Below are positions 43,981 through 53,516 of a stretch of 64,000 bases of DNA, in pieces. Positions within the stretch are counted from its first letter, which is position 1; the number at the start of each line of letters is the position of its first letter. Both the position numbers and the translations under genes were made by a program. Where the stretch lies: NCBI GenBank assembly GCA_947302435.1, contig CAMYVQ010000010.1, positions 1-64,000 on the forward strand, read 5' to 3'. This DNA comes from an uncultured Prevotella sp. (GTDB lineage: Bacteria; Bacteroidota; Bacteroidia; Bacteroidales; Bacteroidaceae). The notes below the pieces were generated by a model. That model was not told the DNA's origin and ran no database searches. It saw only the letters and a list, made by a program, of their open reading frames with translations.

Positions 43981-45828
43981 ATGAAAAGAATTTTTACACT
44001 TCTGTCGGTACTTACGGCGATGATTCTGTTGCCGTTTGCTGCCAATGCCCAGACTTACACTGTGGCAGGTTCAGCCGCTGTGCTGAATGGTGATGCTTCA
44101 TGGGCACAGGCCAATGAGGCTAATGACATGACAACCGAGGACGGAACCGTCTACACGCTGACCATCAGTGGCATCAACGTAGAAACCGGTACGTACGAGT
44201 TCAAAGTGGTGCAGGATCACGAATGGACAAACTGCTGGCCTTCAAGCAACTATGTGATTACTATCAGTGAGACCGCCAAGTACGACATTGTCTATTCTTT
44301 CAATGCCGACACTAAGGAAATAGGTGTCGTTGCAACCAAAGTGGGTGATTTCGATGGCTCTACCGACAAGATTTATACTGTGGCAGGATCTGCTGCTGTA
44401 TTGGGATCAAGTTGGGGTCAGACCGACACCAATAATGAAATGGTAAAGGGTGAAGACGGTATCTATCGTTTAGTGAAAGAGAATGTCGAACTGACAAGTG
44501 GTACTACCTATGAGTACAAGGTGGTGGTAAACCATGATTGGGGCACCGCTTATCCATCAGTCAATGCTACGTTCACTGTCTCTGAGGATGGAAAATACAA
44601 TGTCACATTCACTTTCGACGAAAGCAGCAAAGTCGTGAATGCCATTGCTGAGGCTGTCGTGGAAACTGTTGTTTTCGACTTCACTACCGATGCTCTGCGT
44701 GGTTATGTAGGTACGACTATGACCGATGTGAATGGCTATATCTACAATGAGACTTATACCATCGATGGCGTTTCTTTGCAGGTTACTGCCGGTGCGGCTC
44801 CTTCACGTATTTATGAAGATGCTAACCGTGGCGTGAATCTCGTGATTTACAACAACTATGGTACGATGACATTCTGCGCTCCACAAGGCATGACAATTAC
44901 GAAGATCGTGTTCACCGCTGCAGGCAATAGCAACATCAACAAGTTCACGCCTACCAGTGGAACTGTCGACGGAATGGTTTGGGAAGGCAATGCAGAGGGT
45001 GTCCGCTTCACACAGGGCGCAACGTCTTATCTGGCAAATGCCATTGTCACAGTGACAAATAAGAATGCAGAGACAGTGGCTTTGGCACCCATTGAGTATG
45101 TGGAGTGTGCCAACATTGCTGCTTTCAACGCTTTGGAAGTGGGCGAGTATGCCAAGGTGATGCTGAACGATGCAGAGGTGATCGGCAAGTCGGCTGACGG
45201 CTATAGCACCGTATGGATTCAGGATGTTACAGGCGGTTGCTGGATTCAGTACACATCGCTGAACAACAGGCTTACGGAGGGAACCAAGGTCAACGGCTTT
45301 GTTTACGTTGCAAAGCGTTCCACCAGTGGCAATCCTCAGATGAAGGAAAGTGTTGACACGCCTGCCAGCGAGATCGCTTCCCGTGAGATTGACGAGTTTA
45401 CCGCTATTACGGGAAATACCATTGCTGAGATCAATGTGCCCGAGAACCTGAACCGTGTCGTGAAACTGTACAATGTTTCGTTTGTGGCTACCAGTGCTAC
45501 CGCAGGCACGCTGACCCTTGGTGGTGAGACTATCAACGTGAACAACGGTACTGCCACTGCCAACCAGCAGTTGCACATGCTGGAATGGGCAAAGGACGAT
45601 ACGATGGAGAATGTGAATGTGGTTGGTATCCTTGTGGCCACTTCGGCTACAGATGCTTCGAAGAACCAACTGCTTCCCATTTCGATGGTCGACAGCGTGG
45701 TTGATGGTATCAGTAATGTCAATGCTGCCAATGCCGATGTCCAGATCTACAACCTGCAGGGTGTTCGCATGAACAAGGTGCAGAAGGGTGTCAACATCGT
45801 CAACGGCAAGAAGGTCGTGGTGAAGTGA
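43981..45828 (+). CDS. Secreted protein with tandem carbohydrate-binding-like domains and sorting-like tail
   Basis: A 615-residue exported protein with signal peptide 1-24 (ending ANAQ). Residues 25-119 and 131-224 are two copies of one beta-sandwich-like unit (YTVAGSAAVL, then W, then NEM, then TYEFKVV/TYEYKVV, H-W, PS-N) that resembles the starch-binding modules of SusE/SusF and pullulanases. An OB-fold-like stretch lies around 375-460. The end (IYNLQGVRMNKVQKGVNIVNG) resembles type IX secretion/surface-sorting tails of Prevotella. No lipobox is present. The start is the ATG at 43981, at the signal peptide. No enzyme motif is visible. Confidence 0.8.
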   Translation: MKRIFTLLSVLTAMILLPFAANAQTYTVAGSAAVLNGDASWAQANEANDMTTEDGTVYTLTISGINVETGTYEFKVVQDHEWTNCWPSSNYVITISETAKYDIVYSFNADTKEIGVVATKVGDFDGSTDKIYTVAGSAAVLGSSWGQTDTNNEMVKGEDGIYRLVKENVELTSGTTYEYKVVVNHDWGTAYPSVNATFTVSEDGKYNVTFTFDESSKVVNAIAEAVVETVVFDFTTDALRGYVGTTMTDVNGYIYNETYTIDGVSLQVTAGAAPSRIYEDANRGVNLVIYNNYGTMTFCAPQGMTITKIVFTAAGNSNINKFTPTSGTVDGMVWEGNAEGVRFTQGATSYLANAIVTVTNKNAETVALAPIEYVECANIAAFNALEVGEYAKVMLNDAEVIGKSADGYSTVWIQDVTGGCWIQYTSLNNRLTEGTKVNGFVYVAKRSTSGNPQMKESVDTPASEIASREIDEFTAITGNTIAEINVPENLNRVVKLYNVSFVATSATAGTLTLGGETINVNNGTATANQQLHMLEWAKDDTMENVNVVGILVATSATDASKNQLLPISMVDSVVDGISNVNAANADVQIYNLQGVRMNKVQKGVNIVNGKKVVVK

Positions 45829-45862
45829 TTTTGCATTCAACAATCAATAAGATTCACAGATT

Positions 45863-47467
45863 ATGAAAATGATCACTTCAACGAAGGTGCTGGCTCTTGC
45901 CGCCAGTATGTTGGTGGCTGGTACAGGAGCCATCGATGCAAAACCCAAGAAGCCCAGTGGCGGTTCGGTGAGTGGCGACCTTGTCATCAGCAAGGTGTTC
46001 TACAACAACATGATGAACAATGAGGAGAAGGCGTTCATCATGGCCAACTACATTGAACTCTACAACAATACGGGCGATACGCTCGACATCACGGGCATCT
46101 ATCTTGGCGTGGCCGACAACACCAGCTCTACGAGTAACAAGTTTCCGTATGCTTGGACGGCTGCCAACATGAAAGAATCCCACAAGGACAAGATTGCCCT
46201 GAAGCAGGTTTTCCAGATTCCCGCCGACAACACTTGTCTTTTGGCACCGGGAAAGAGCATCGTGATTTGCAATGCAGCCGAGAACCATACCCTTGTGGCT
46301 TCGAAGGCTCCCGACTTGACGCAGGCTGATTTCGAGGTGAAGAGCGAGCACAACGCCTATAAGGATCATCACAATGCCAACGTGCCTGCCCTGAACTTGG
46401 TCTATACCAATTCCGCATCGAACACTTTCCTACATTTCATGTCGCCTGGCCCTTACGGATTGGTACTGCTGGCCGCCGACAGCAAAGTGGACACTTTCGA
46501 AGAAGACTTCTACCGCGACCAGACCGATGGCGATAAGTTCATGATGGTTCCCGCCTATAAGACCATCGATGCCGTTGACCTCGTGGAACATTCGGCAAAG
46601 ACTGAGCCTGATGCCTCCCAGAAGCGCATGCCCGACAGCTACGATGCCGGATGGATGGCCACCACATCGCCCGGTGGTAACCATGGGGAGGCACTGATGC
46701 GAAAGACGGCTTTCATCACGCCCGGTGGACGTACTGTACTCTATGACACCAACAATTCAAGTGTGGACTTCGAGGTGACCACCGACCTGAGTATCCGTAC
46801 ATACGGCACCGCCCTTGCAGGCCTTTCAGAGACCTCCATCACGATTCCCGAAAGCGGCTATTTGGCTGTTAAAATGGAAAAGCCCTTTTTCGGAGGAAAT
46901 GGCGTGGTTTTTGCCTATGTGAATGCCAGTGTCAATTCGTCAGACTTCGCCTATAACGAATTTGCTGGTGACTCGCTGCTGTTGATGTCTGCCGACTGGA
47001 TTGCAATAGCCAAACCGGGCACCTACAAGGTGTTCTATTCGGAGGCACAACCCATGCTGCGCACACGTTCAACTTCGCAGGAGTGGAGCGACGAGAACCA
47101 TCTGGAGCTTACGGGCGGTAAGAAGAACCGCACCATCTATAAGTTCTCGAATGCAGTGGGTAGTGTAGGCTTCCAGCGCGTGCCTGCCACTGGCGGCAAC
47201 TACAACATGGCCGACTTCGCCGACGGTGACCGTCTCTTTGTCTCGCTGACGCCAACCATTGTCGACAACTTCAAAGCCACTTTCGGCGTGAGCGACCTCG
47301 ACTTCATTCCTTGGCATGGCACTACGCCCAGTCAGATTGTCGATGGCATTAGCACTGTGACCTTGAAGCCCGCTTCGTCTGCCATCTTCGACCTACAGGG
47401 TCGTAGGGTTGATGGTAAGCCTACGCATGGTCTCTATATCGTTAATGGCAAAAAAGTGGCATTCTAA
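45863..47467 (+). CDS. DUF4876/lamin-tail-like secreted protein
   Basis: A 534-residue exported protein with a signal peptide (1 to about 26, ending IDA). The region after it, GDLVISKVFYNNMM then NYIELYNNTGDTLDITGIYLGVAD, is the lamin-tail-domain-like strand pattern of DUF4876 proteins. The C terminus IFDLQGRRVDGKPTHGLYIVNG again looks like the type IX-type tail of the previous gene. It starts 34 bases after that gene and shares its strand, so the pair is probably one operon. In related genomes DUF4876 genes sit near TonB-dependent receptors; none is here. Function unknown. Confidence 0.8.
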   Translation: MKMITSTKVLALAASMLVAGTGAIDAKPKKPSGGSVSGDLVISKVFYNNMMNNEEKAFIMANYIELYNNTGDTLDITGIYLGVADNTSSTSNKFPYAWTAANMKESHKDKIALKQVFQIPADNTCLLAPGKSIVICNAAENHTLVASKAPDLTQADFEVKSEHNAYKDHHNANVPALNLVYTNSASNTFLHFMSPGPYGLVLLAADSKVDTFEEDFYRDQTDGDKFMMVPAYKTIDAVDLVEHSAKTEPDASQKRMPDSYDAGWMATTSPGGNHGEALMRKTAFITPGGRTVLYDTNNSSVDFEVTTDLSIRTYGTALAGLSETSITIPESGYLAVKMEKPFFGGNGVVFAYVNASVNSSDFAYNEFAGDSLLLMSADWIAIAKPGTYKVFYSEAQPMLRTRSTSQEWSDENHLELTGGKKNRTIYKFSNAVGSVGFQRVPATGGNYNMADFADGDRLFVSLTPTIVDNFKATFGVSDLDFIPWHGTTPSQIVDGISTVTLKPASSAIFDLQGRRVDGKPTHGLYIVNGKKVAF

Positions 47468-47495
47468 CTCCACCTTTCGTTACTGTCCGACACAC

Positions 47496-47543
47496 AACTG
47501 CGGTGCCTTCGTTTAGGTAAGGCACCGCAGTTCTATATTTTTT
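47496..47543 (+). terminator. Intrinsic terminator after the DUF4876 gene
   Basis: A perfect 14-bp stem, AACTGCGGTGCCTT (47496-47509) with its complement at 47519-47532, a 9-base loop, then a T-rich tract (47533-47543). It closes the plus-strand transcript. Confidence 0.88.
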
Positions 47544-47585
47544 ACGAGAATCGGTATTATGGTAAATAGAGTAAAGGGGAAAGTA

Positions 47586-47633
47586 AAAAGGCTTTGTTGT
47601 TGCACATCGGGATGCGACCTAACAAAGCCTTTT
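47586..47633. terminator. Bidirectional hairpin terminator
   Basis: AAAAGGCTTTGTT (47586-47598) pairs perfectly with AACAAAGCCTTTT (47621-47633); loop 22 bases. A/T ends in both directions let it serve the minus-strand lipoprotein transcript ending at 47659. Confidence 0.75.
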
Positions 47634-47658
47634 ATGGATTTCTATTGAATCTTGATTA

Positions 47659-48264
47659 TTATTCTTCTTTTTTCTTGGCAGCTGCTTCAGGAGCTTTCTT
47701 GTAGCGCTTGTTCAAACCATTGATCACATCCTGAGTGATGTCAAATTTTTTGTCAGCAAAAAGAATAGCACTCTTATTGACAATCATATCATACTTTTTA
47801 TCCTTATTATATATAGCAAGGAAATTATTCAGGCTGTCCTGTAATGCCTGTAGGAATTTTTGCTGCTCTGAAGCCAGTTCGTTTTCAAGACGTGCCTGAA
47901 GCGCAGCCAAATCGTTCTGCTGACGTTGCAAGGCTGCCTGAACACTTTCGGCCTGCTCGCGACTTGTAAAGCCATTGTTTTGAAGTTTCTGCTGGAAGTT
48001 GTTGGCTGCTGACTGGAGCTGATTGCCTTTCTGTGTAAGTGTGTTACGTGCATTCAGGCTCTTCTTTTCGAGTTCCTTGCTCTTCTCCTTGGCAAAGTCG
48101 AACTGAGTCATCAAAGAGTCAACCTCGATATAAGCCACTTTGAGGCTTACTTGTGCACTTGAGTCGGAATTAGCCGTAGGTTCGTTGTCTAATTTGGGTG
48201 ACTGATTGTTGCATGAAGCGAAAAACAATCCAGCAAAAAGTGCTAATACAATGTTCTTTTTCAT
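47659..48264 (-). CDS. Skp/OmpH-family periplasmic chaperone-like lipoprotein
   Basis: A 201-residue lipoprotein. The signal ends in the lipobox FASC with Cys18. The mature part has VKVAYIEVDSLMTQFDFAKEKSKELEKKS, a typical OmpH N-terminal strand, then a long charged Gln-rich coiled coil (80-160) and a hydrophobic return ILFADKKFDITQDVINGLN. Skp/OmpH proteins hold unfolded outer-membrane proteins in the periplasm. Anchoring as a lipoprotein is common in Bacteroidetes. The ATG at 48262-48264 gives the signal peptide; the longer frame adds 12 unrelated residues. Confidence 0.85.
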   Translation of the reverse strand: MKKNIVLALFAGLFFASCNNQSPKLDNEPTANSDSSAQVSLKVAYIEVDSLMTQFDFAKEKSKELEKKSLNARNTLTQKGNQLQSAANNFQQKLQNNGFTSREQAESVQAALQRQQNDLAALQARLENELASEQQKFLQALQDSLNNFLAIYNKDKKYDMIVNKSAILFADKKFDITQDVINGLNKRYKKAPEAAAKKKEE

Positions 48265-48274
48265 TTGAAATTGG

Positions 48275-48496
48275 TTATTTTGATTTCTTATTATGCTCAT
48301 TCACGGAAAACTTGCTTTTTGTCCGCATCTCGATGTCTTGCACTGTGACGCAATGAATGCCCCGGTCTCGCATGGCTTTTGAGTCATGTATGTGCTGAGA
48401 CGCGAAACTCCCGTTCTTCTTCAAAAACACCTTTATACATAAAAATGCAAGTGCTATAGCAATTATTAACGCAGTCGATAGAAAGATTTCCGTCAT
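48275..48496 (-). CDS. Small single-pass membrane protein
   Basis: A 73-residue protein with one N-terminal membrane helix (about 4-24, TEIFLSTALIIAIALAFLCI) and a basic cytosolic tail (FLKKNGSFASQHIHDSKAMRDRGIHCVTVQDIEMRTKSK pattern). The tail motif with Ser-Lys-Ala-Met-Arg-Asp and Gly-Ile-His-Cys recurs in small Bacteroidetes membrane proteins of unknown role as far as I recall, but I cannot name a family. It ends 10 bases before the lipoprotein start and is probably co-transcribed. Confidence 0.7.
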   Translation of the reverse strand: MTEIFLSTALIIAIALAFLCIKVFLKKNGSFASQHIHDSKAMRDRGIHCVTVQDIEMRTKSKFSVNEHNKKSK

Positions 48497-48503
48497 TTTT
48501 TAT

Positions 48504-48511
48504 TAATTTTG
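48504..48511 (+). promoter_or_regulatory. Putative -7 box for pepD
   Basis: TAATTTTG on the plus strand, about 60 bases before the pepD ATG. A -33 element is not clear. Confidence 0.4.
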
Positions 48512-48516
48512 CGCTG

Positions 48517-48524
48517 CAAAGTTA
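48517..48524 (-). promoter_or_regulatory. Putative -7 box for the small membrane protein/lipoprotein unit
   Basis: TAACTTTG on the minus strand, 20 bases before the ATG at 48496. It faces the pepD box only a few bases away, so the two divergent promoters are nearly superimposed. Confidence 0.5.
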
Positions 48525-48573
48525 AGCAATAAAGCCGAAACATAGAAGATTAAAGATTAAATAATATTGAAAA

Positions 48574-50025
48574 ATGAATAAAAGTGAGTTAAAACCCGCT
48601 GTCGTCTTTGAACAGTTTGCAAAGATTAACGAAATTCCACGTCCTTCAAAGCGTGAAGAGAAAATGATTGACTATCTGAAAAGTTGGGGCAAAAGCCATG
48701 GCTTGGAGACAATCGTCGATGAAACCGGCAATGTGCTGATTCGTAAGCCTGCCACGAAAGGCATGGAGAATTGCAAGACGGTGATTCTGCAGAGCCACAT
48801 GGACATGGTATGCGACAAATTGGTGGATGTGGAGTTCGACTTCGACAAGGATTCCATCAAGACCTATATTGATGGAGAATGGCTGACGGCAGAAGGAACT
48901 ACATTAGGAGCTGACGACGGCATCGGATGCGCTATTGAGTTGGCTATTCTTGCCAGTGACGATATAGAACATGGCCCGTTGGAGTGTGTCTTCACACGCG
49001 ATGAAGAGACTGGTCTTAGCGGTGCCGAAGGTATGAAACCTGGCTTCATGACAGGCGACTACCTCATCAATCTGGATTCAGAAGACGAAGGCGAGATTTT
49101 CGTTTCGTGTGCTGGTGGCCGCAATACCACAGCAAAATTCACCTTCAATCGTGAGGACTCCCCTACCCTGTTCTTTATGCGCGGCCAACTGAAAGGTCTC
49201 GTGGGCGGACATTCGGGCGACGACATCAACAAAAAACGCGCCAACGCCATCAAGATTCTCGGACGTTTCCTCTATCAGGAAATGCGTCGGTATGAGGGAA
49301 TCCGTCTGGCACAGTTCCATTCCGGCAAGCTCCATAACGCGATTCCACGTGACGGCTCCTTCGTCATTGGTGTACCCACAGAGCTGAAGGAAACGGTCAT
49401 GGCTGACTGGAATGTCTTTGCAGCCCAAGTGGAAGACGAGTTCCATGTGACAGACACCTCCATGGTGTGGAGCATGGAATCAACAACGGCTGAACCTGTC
49501 ATTGAAGAAGCAGTAGCCAAGAATTTCGTCCGTGCCCTTCAAGCCGTTGACAATGGCATCTACGCCATCTGTCAGGATGAAGCTTTGGGTGGCATGGTAG
49601 AGACCTCTTCTAACATTGCCAGCGTACACACTGAGGAAAATGAGATCAATATTCTTTCTTCGCAGCGAAGCAACGTCATGTCGAACCTCGACAATATGTG
49701 TGCCACCATCGTTGCCACCTTCGAGTTAGCAGGTGCCAAAGCTTGGTCGAGCGACGGCTATCCTGCTTGGAAGATGCGCCCGGACAGCGAGCTGACAGCT
49801 ATTGTGCGTGATACCTATAAAGAACTGTTTGGCAAGGAGCCTATTGTACGTGGCATACATGCCGGATTAGAGTGTGGATTGTTCTCCGAACGCTATCCAA
49901 ACCTTGACATGGTTAGTTTCGGCCCGACCCTTCGTTTCGTCCACACACCCGATGAGCGTTTGCATATCCCCACTGTACAGATGGTGTGGGATCATCTGCT
50001 GCTTGTGTTGAAACGGATTAAATAA
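48574..50025 (+). CDS. pepD: Aminoacyl-histidine dipeptidase (peptidase D, M20)
   Basis: Cytosolic zinc dipeptidase acting on X-His and other dipeptides. The 483-residue protein has the M20 landmarks: metal ligands in LQSHMDMV, the bridging Asp in TLGADDGIGCAI, the catalytic Glu pair in FTRDEETGLSGAEG, a later acidic ligand in LINLDSEDEG, and the final His in the C-terminal GPTLRFVHTPDERL. Length equals E. coli PepD. The uvrA start follows the stop codon with no spacer. Confidence 0.94.
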   Translation: MNKSELKPAVVFEQFAKINEIPRPSKREEKMIDYLKSWGKSHGLETIVDETGNVLIRKPATKGMENCKTVILQSHMDMVCDKLVDVEFDFDKDSIKTYIDGEWLTAEGTTLGADDGIGCAIELAILASDDIEHGPLECVFTRDEETGLSGAEGMKPGFMTGDYLINLDSEDEGEIFVSCAGGRNTTAKFTFNREDSPTLFFMRGQLKGLVGGHSGDDINKKRANAIKILGRFLYQEMRRYEGIRLAQFHSGKLHNAIPRDGSFVIGVPTELKETVMADWNVFAAQVEDEFHVTDTSMVWSMESTTAEPVIEEAVAKNFVRALQAVDNGIYAICQDEALGGMVETSSNIASVHTEENEINILSSQRSNVMSNLDNMCATIVATFELAGAKAWSSDGYPAWKMRPDSELTAIVRDTYKELFGKEPIVRGIHAGLECGLFSERYPNLDMVSFGPTLRFVHTPDERLHIPTVQMVWDHLLLVLKRIK

Positions 50026-52839
50026 ATGAGTAAGGATTATATAGAAATCAAAGGTGCGCGCGTCAACAATCTGAAGAATGTGGACGTGCGCATTCCACGC
50101 AATAAATTAGTGGTGGTGGCTGGCGTTTCGGGTAGTGGCAAGTCATCGTTGGCCTTCGACACGCTTTATGCCGAGGGACAACGTCGTTATGTCGAGAGCC
50201 TGTCGAGCTACGCCCGTCAGTTCCTTGGTCGCATGAACAAACCCGAATGCGACTTCATCCGGGGCATCCCACCCGCCATTGCCATTGAGCAGAAAGTCAT
50301 TGCACGTAACCCTCGTAGTACTGTTGGCACTTCCACAGAAATCTACGAATACCTGCGGTTGCTCTATGCACGCATAGGTCACACCTATTCGCCCATCAGT
50401 GGTGAAGAAGTGAAAAAACACTCCACAGAAGATGTCATCCGCAAAACAAAGGAGTTTTCGAAAGGCACGAAGTTCGTGGTTTTGGTTCCTATACATATCC
50501 CCGAAGGCAGAAGCCTCGACCAGCAATTAAAGGCAGAGGTTCTTCAGGGCTTTTCACGCATCTTTGTCAACAATGAATTTGTAAGGATAGAGGACTTCCT
50601 GAAAGAACAGGCTTCGACAACGCCGCTATCGGAAATCTATTTGGTTATTGACAGATTGTCGGTGGACGATTCGAAAGATGCTATTGCTCGTCTGGTGGAC
50701 TCTGCTGAAACAGCCTTCTATGAGGGACAAGGCGAATTGCGCCTCATGTTCCTGCCCTCGAATATCGCCTACGATTTCTCCACTCGATTTGAAGCTGACG
50801 GCATCACCTTTGAAGAGCCGACAGACCAGCTGTTCTCATTCAACTCTCCCGTGGGGGCATGTCCTGAATGCCAGGGGTATGGGCGAGTGATCGGTATCGA
50901 CGAGCATTTGGTTATTCCCAACACCTCACTCAGTGTCTATGATGGCTGTGTGGTGTGTTGGCATGGCGATAAGATGGGCGAGTGGAAAAACTGGTTCTGC
51001 CGGAATGCCGCCAAAGATGATTTCCCGATTTTCGAGCCTTACTATAGCCTGACCCAGAAACAGAAAGAACAGCTCTGGCATGGATTGCCGAGCGATGCAC
51101 GTAAGGATTTGCATGACAAACCATGTATCGACTCGTTCTTCCAGATGGTGACAGAGAATCAGTACAAGATACAGTACCGTGTCATGCTGAGTCGCTATCG
51201 GGGCAAGACGACCTGTCCGAAGTGCCATGGGACACGCTTGAAGCCAGAGGCCGATTACGTGAAGATTGGAGGACGAAGCATTTCTGATCTGGTGCAAATG
51301 CCCGTGAAACGGTTGGCCGAATGGTTCGCACGTCTGGAATTGTCAGATCATGACATTAACGTTGGACGACGGCTCTTGGTGGAAATCAAGTCGCGCCTGC
51401 AATTCCTTCTTGACGTGGGATTAGGCTACCTTACGTTGAATCGCCTCTCCAATACGCTCAGTGGCGGCGAAAGCCAACGCATCAATCTGTGTACCTCGCT
51501 CGGCAGCAGTCTTGTAGGCTCGCTGTATATCCTTGACGAGCCATCGATAGGACTCCATTCTCGCGATACCGATCGTTTGATCCATGTTCTCCGTGAACTG
51601 CAGAAATTGGGCAACACGGTGATCATTGTTGAACATGATGAAGAGATCATCCGTTCGGCTGATTATCTTATTGACGTAGGTCCTGACGCGGGCCGATTGG
51701 GAGGCGAGATTGTCTTCGAAGGTGATGCAAAGGAAATCAACGATGCTTCATTGGCGAAATTCCCCAAGAGCTACACCGTGAAGTACCTACTTCACCAATT
51801 GGAACTCCCTACTCCATCGTCGCGTCGCCCATGGAACAGGCATATCGACATCAAAGGAGCTCGCATGAACAACCTGCAAGGCATCGACGTGCAGATTCCC
51901 TTGAATGCAATGACGATTATCACGGGTGTGAGTGGAAGCGGCAAGTCTTCTTTGATTAAGGGGATTCTTTACCCCGCCCTGAAACGTCACATGGGCGATG
52001 TCTACGACGCACCGGGAGAATTCTCTGGTTTGGGAGGCGATATAGATGCCATCAAACATGTGGAATTTGTCGACCAAGATCCTATCGGCAAGTCGACCCG
52101 TTCGATTCCCGCCACCTACGTGAAGGCATACGATGCCATACGCGATTTGTATGCCGACCAGCCTTTGTCGAAACAGATGGGGTTCACGTCGCAATTCTTC
52201 TCCTTTAATACTGACGGTGGCCGTTGCGATGAATGCAAGGGAGCAGGCACCATTACGGTAGAGATGCAGTTTATGGCCGACTTGGTGCTTGAATGCGAAG
52301 CTTGTCATGGGCACCGATTCAAACGTGACATTCTCGATGTCCGCTTCGAAGGAAAGAACATCGATGACGTTCTGAATATGACCATCAGCGAGGCATTAGA
52401 GTTCTTTTCCACATACAACCAGAAAAATATTGTCTCACGACTGAAGGCATTGGAGGATGTCGGACTTGGCTATATCAAGCTTGGACAAAATTCGTCGAGC
52501 TTGTCTGGCGGTGAGAACCAGCGCGTGAAACTTGCATATTTTATTGGACAGGAGCGGCAGGAACCGACTCTCTTCATTTTCGACGAGCCAACAACCGGAC
52601 TTCATTTCAACGACATCAAACGTCTGCTTTCCTCATTCAATGCGCTCATCGAACGAGGTCATACCATTGTTGTCATTGAGCACAACATGGATATTATCAA
52701 GCAAGGTGACTGGGTTATTGACTTAGGTCCTGAAGGAGGTGATCAAGGAGGCCGTCTCGTTGTGGCAGGTACGCCCGAAACAGTGGCCTCATGTCCACAA
52801 AGCATTACAGGTAAATACCTGAAAGAAAAGGGGTTGTAA
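50026..52839 (+). CDS. uvrA: Excinuclease ABC subunit A, variant zinc finger 1
   Basis: Damage-sensing ATPase of nucleotide-excision repair. The 937-residue protein has two ABC modules (P-loop [15 protein letters not shown]; second [13 protein letters not shown]), signatures LSGGESQRI and LSGGENQRV, and the UvrB-binding insert (about 110-240). The C-terminal zinc finger is intact: CxxC at 734/737, 19 residues, CxxC at 757/760. The first finger is not: only CPEC (279-282) remains; the upstream CxxC position reads DFSTRFEAD. UvrA paralogues occur in Bacteroidetes, so this may be a second copy. It abuts pepD. Confidence 0.94.
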   Translation: MSKDYIEIKGARVNNLKNVDVRIPRNKLVVVAGVSGSGKSSLAFDTLYAEGQRRYVESLSSYARQFLGRMNKPECDFIRGIPPAIAIEQKVIARNPRSTVGTSTEIYEYLRLLYARIGHTYSPISGEEVKKHSTEDVIRKTKEFSKGTKFVVLVPIHIPEGRSLDQQLKAEVLQGFSRIFVNNEFVRIEDFLKEQASTTPLSEIYLVIDRLSVDDSKDAIARLVDSAETAFYEGQGELRLMFLPSNIAYDFSTRFEADGITFEEPTDQLFSFNSPVGACPECQGYGRVIGIDEHLVIPNTSLSVYDGCVVCWHGDKMGEWKNWFCRNAAKDDFPIFEPYYSLTQKQKEQLWHGLPSDARKDLHDKPCIDSFFQMVTENQYKIQYRVMLSRYRGKTTCPKCHGTRLKPEADYVKIGGRSISDLVQMPVKRLAEWFARLELSDHDINVGRRLLVEIKSRLQFLLDVGLGYLTLNRLSNTLSGGESQRINLCTSLGSSLVGSLYILDEPSIGLHSRDTDRLIHVLRELQKLGNTVIIVEHDEEIIRSADYLIDVGPDAGRLGGEIVFEGDAKEINDASLAKFPKSYTVKYLLHQLELPTPSSRRPWNRHIDIKGARMNNLQGIDVQIPLNAMTIITGVSGSGKSSLIKGILYPALKRHMGDVYDAPGEFSGLGGDIDAIKHVEFVDQDPIGKSTRSIPATYVKAYDAIRDLYADQPLSKQMGFTSQFFSFNTDGGRCDECKGAGTITVEMQFMADLVLECEACHGHRFKRDILDVRFEGKNIDDVLNMTISEALEFFSTYNQKNIVSRLKALEDVGLGYIKLGQNSSSLSGGENQRVKLAYFIGQERQEPTLFIFDEPTTGLHFNDIKRLLSSFNALIERGHTIVVIEHNMDIIKQGDWVIDLGPEGGDQGGRLVVAGTPETVASCPQSITGKYLKEKGL

Positions 52840-52856
52840 ATATCAGCTCAATAAAA

Positions 52857-53489
52857 TTACAAGGATTCTTCGGGAAAATATTGGTCGAGAAGCTTAACCC
52901 CTTCTGTAGTACATAACCCACGCAGCGATACGAGAACGAGATTGTTGAACAGTTGTTCGATGGTGTAGTTCTTGTAAAGTTCGTGAGTCATGACATAGTC
53001 GCCGATGGAATTAAACATGAAGGATACCAATTCCAGATTTACGTCATTCCTAAAGTAGCCTTCATCAACGCCACGCGACAAGAAACTGATAAAACGCTCG
53101 TGAGAAAGTTGGCGATCCTCATTCAAGTATTTCACGACCGAAGGGTATTTGCCAATCTCAGCAAAAAACGACGGGCTTGTCTCATGGAACTCCTCCACCT
53201 TCTTTCGATAGATCTGTAGCATCATTTCCATCACGTTCTCGCTCTCGGAATTCAGCTTCAAAAACGCCTCATATTTCGATGCCTTGTACTTCTTGATGCC
53301 TTCAAAGAGCAATTTTTCCTTGTTGTCGTAAATTTCGTAGAGGGTGCGTTTCGAGATGCCCAACAACTGAGCAATGTCGTCCATTCTGACAGCACGAATC
53401 CCTTTGGTTGCAAATTCACGCATGGCTGTATCGAGAATCTTTTCCCGAATAGCCATCATGTAAGGTGACTTGTTTTTTTGTCCTGCCAT
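52857..53489 (-). CDS. TetR/AcrR-family transcriptional regulator
   Basis: A 210-residue protein. The N-terminal TetR HTH is clear at about 14-60: IREKILDTAMREFATKGIRAVRMDDIAQLLGISKRTLYEIYDNKEKLLFEG. The C-terminal ligand region is helical and unassigned. It is the distal gene of the minus-strand set ligA-B3/B4-WecB-like-tetR, 27 bases after the WecB-like gene. No efflux genes are adjacent, so its target is unknown. Confidence 0.9.
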   Translation of the reverse strand: MAGQKNKSPYMMAIREKILDTAMREFATKGIRAVRMDDIAQLLGISKRTLYEIYDNKEKLLFEGIKKYKASKYEAFLKLNSESENVMEMMLQIYRKKVEEFHETSPSFFAEIGKYPSVVKYLNEDRQLSHERFISFLSRGVDEGYFRNDVNLELVSFMFNSIGDYVMTHELYKNYTIEQLFNNLVLVSLRGLCTTEGVKLLDQYFPEESL

Positions 53490-53516
53490 AGTTTCTGCCT
53501 ATTAATGACAATCGTC

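Noticed and set aside
44803..45843. 346-codon minus-strand open frame
   Set aside because: Antisense to the secreted protein with signal peptide and tandem units; many His/Val/Leu and no start context.
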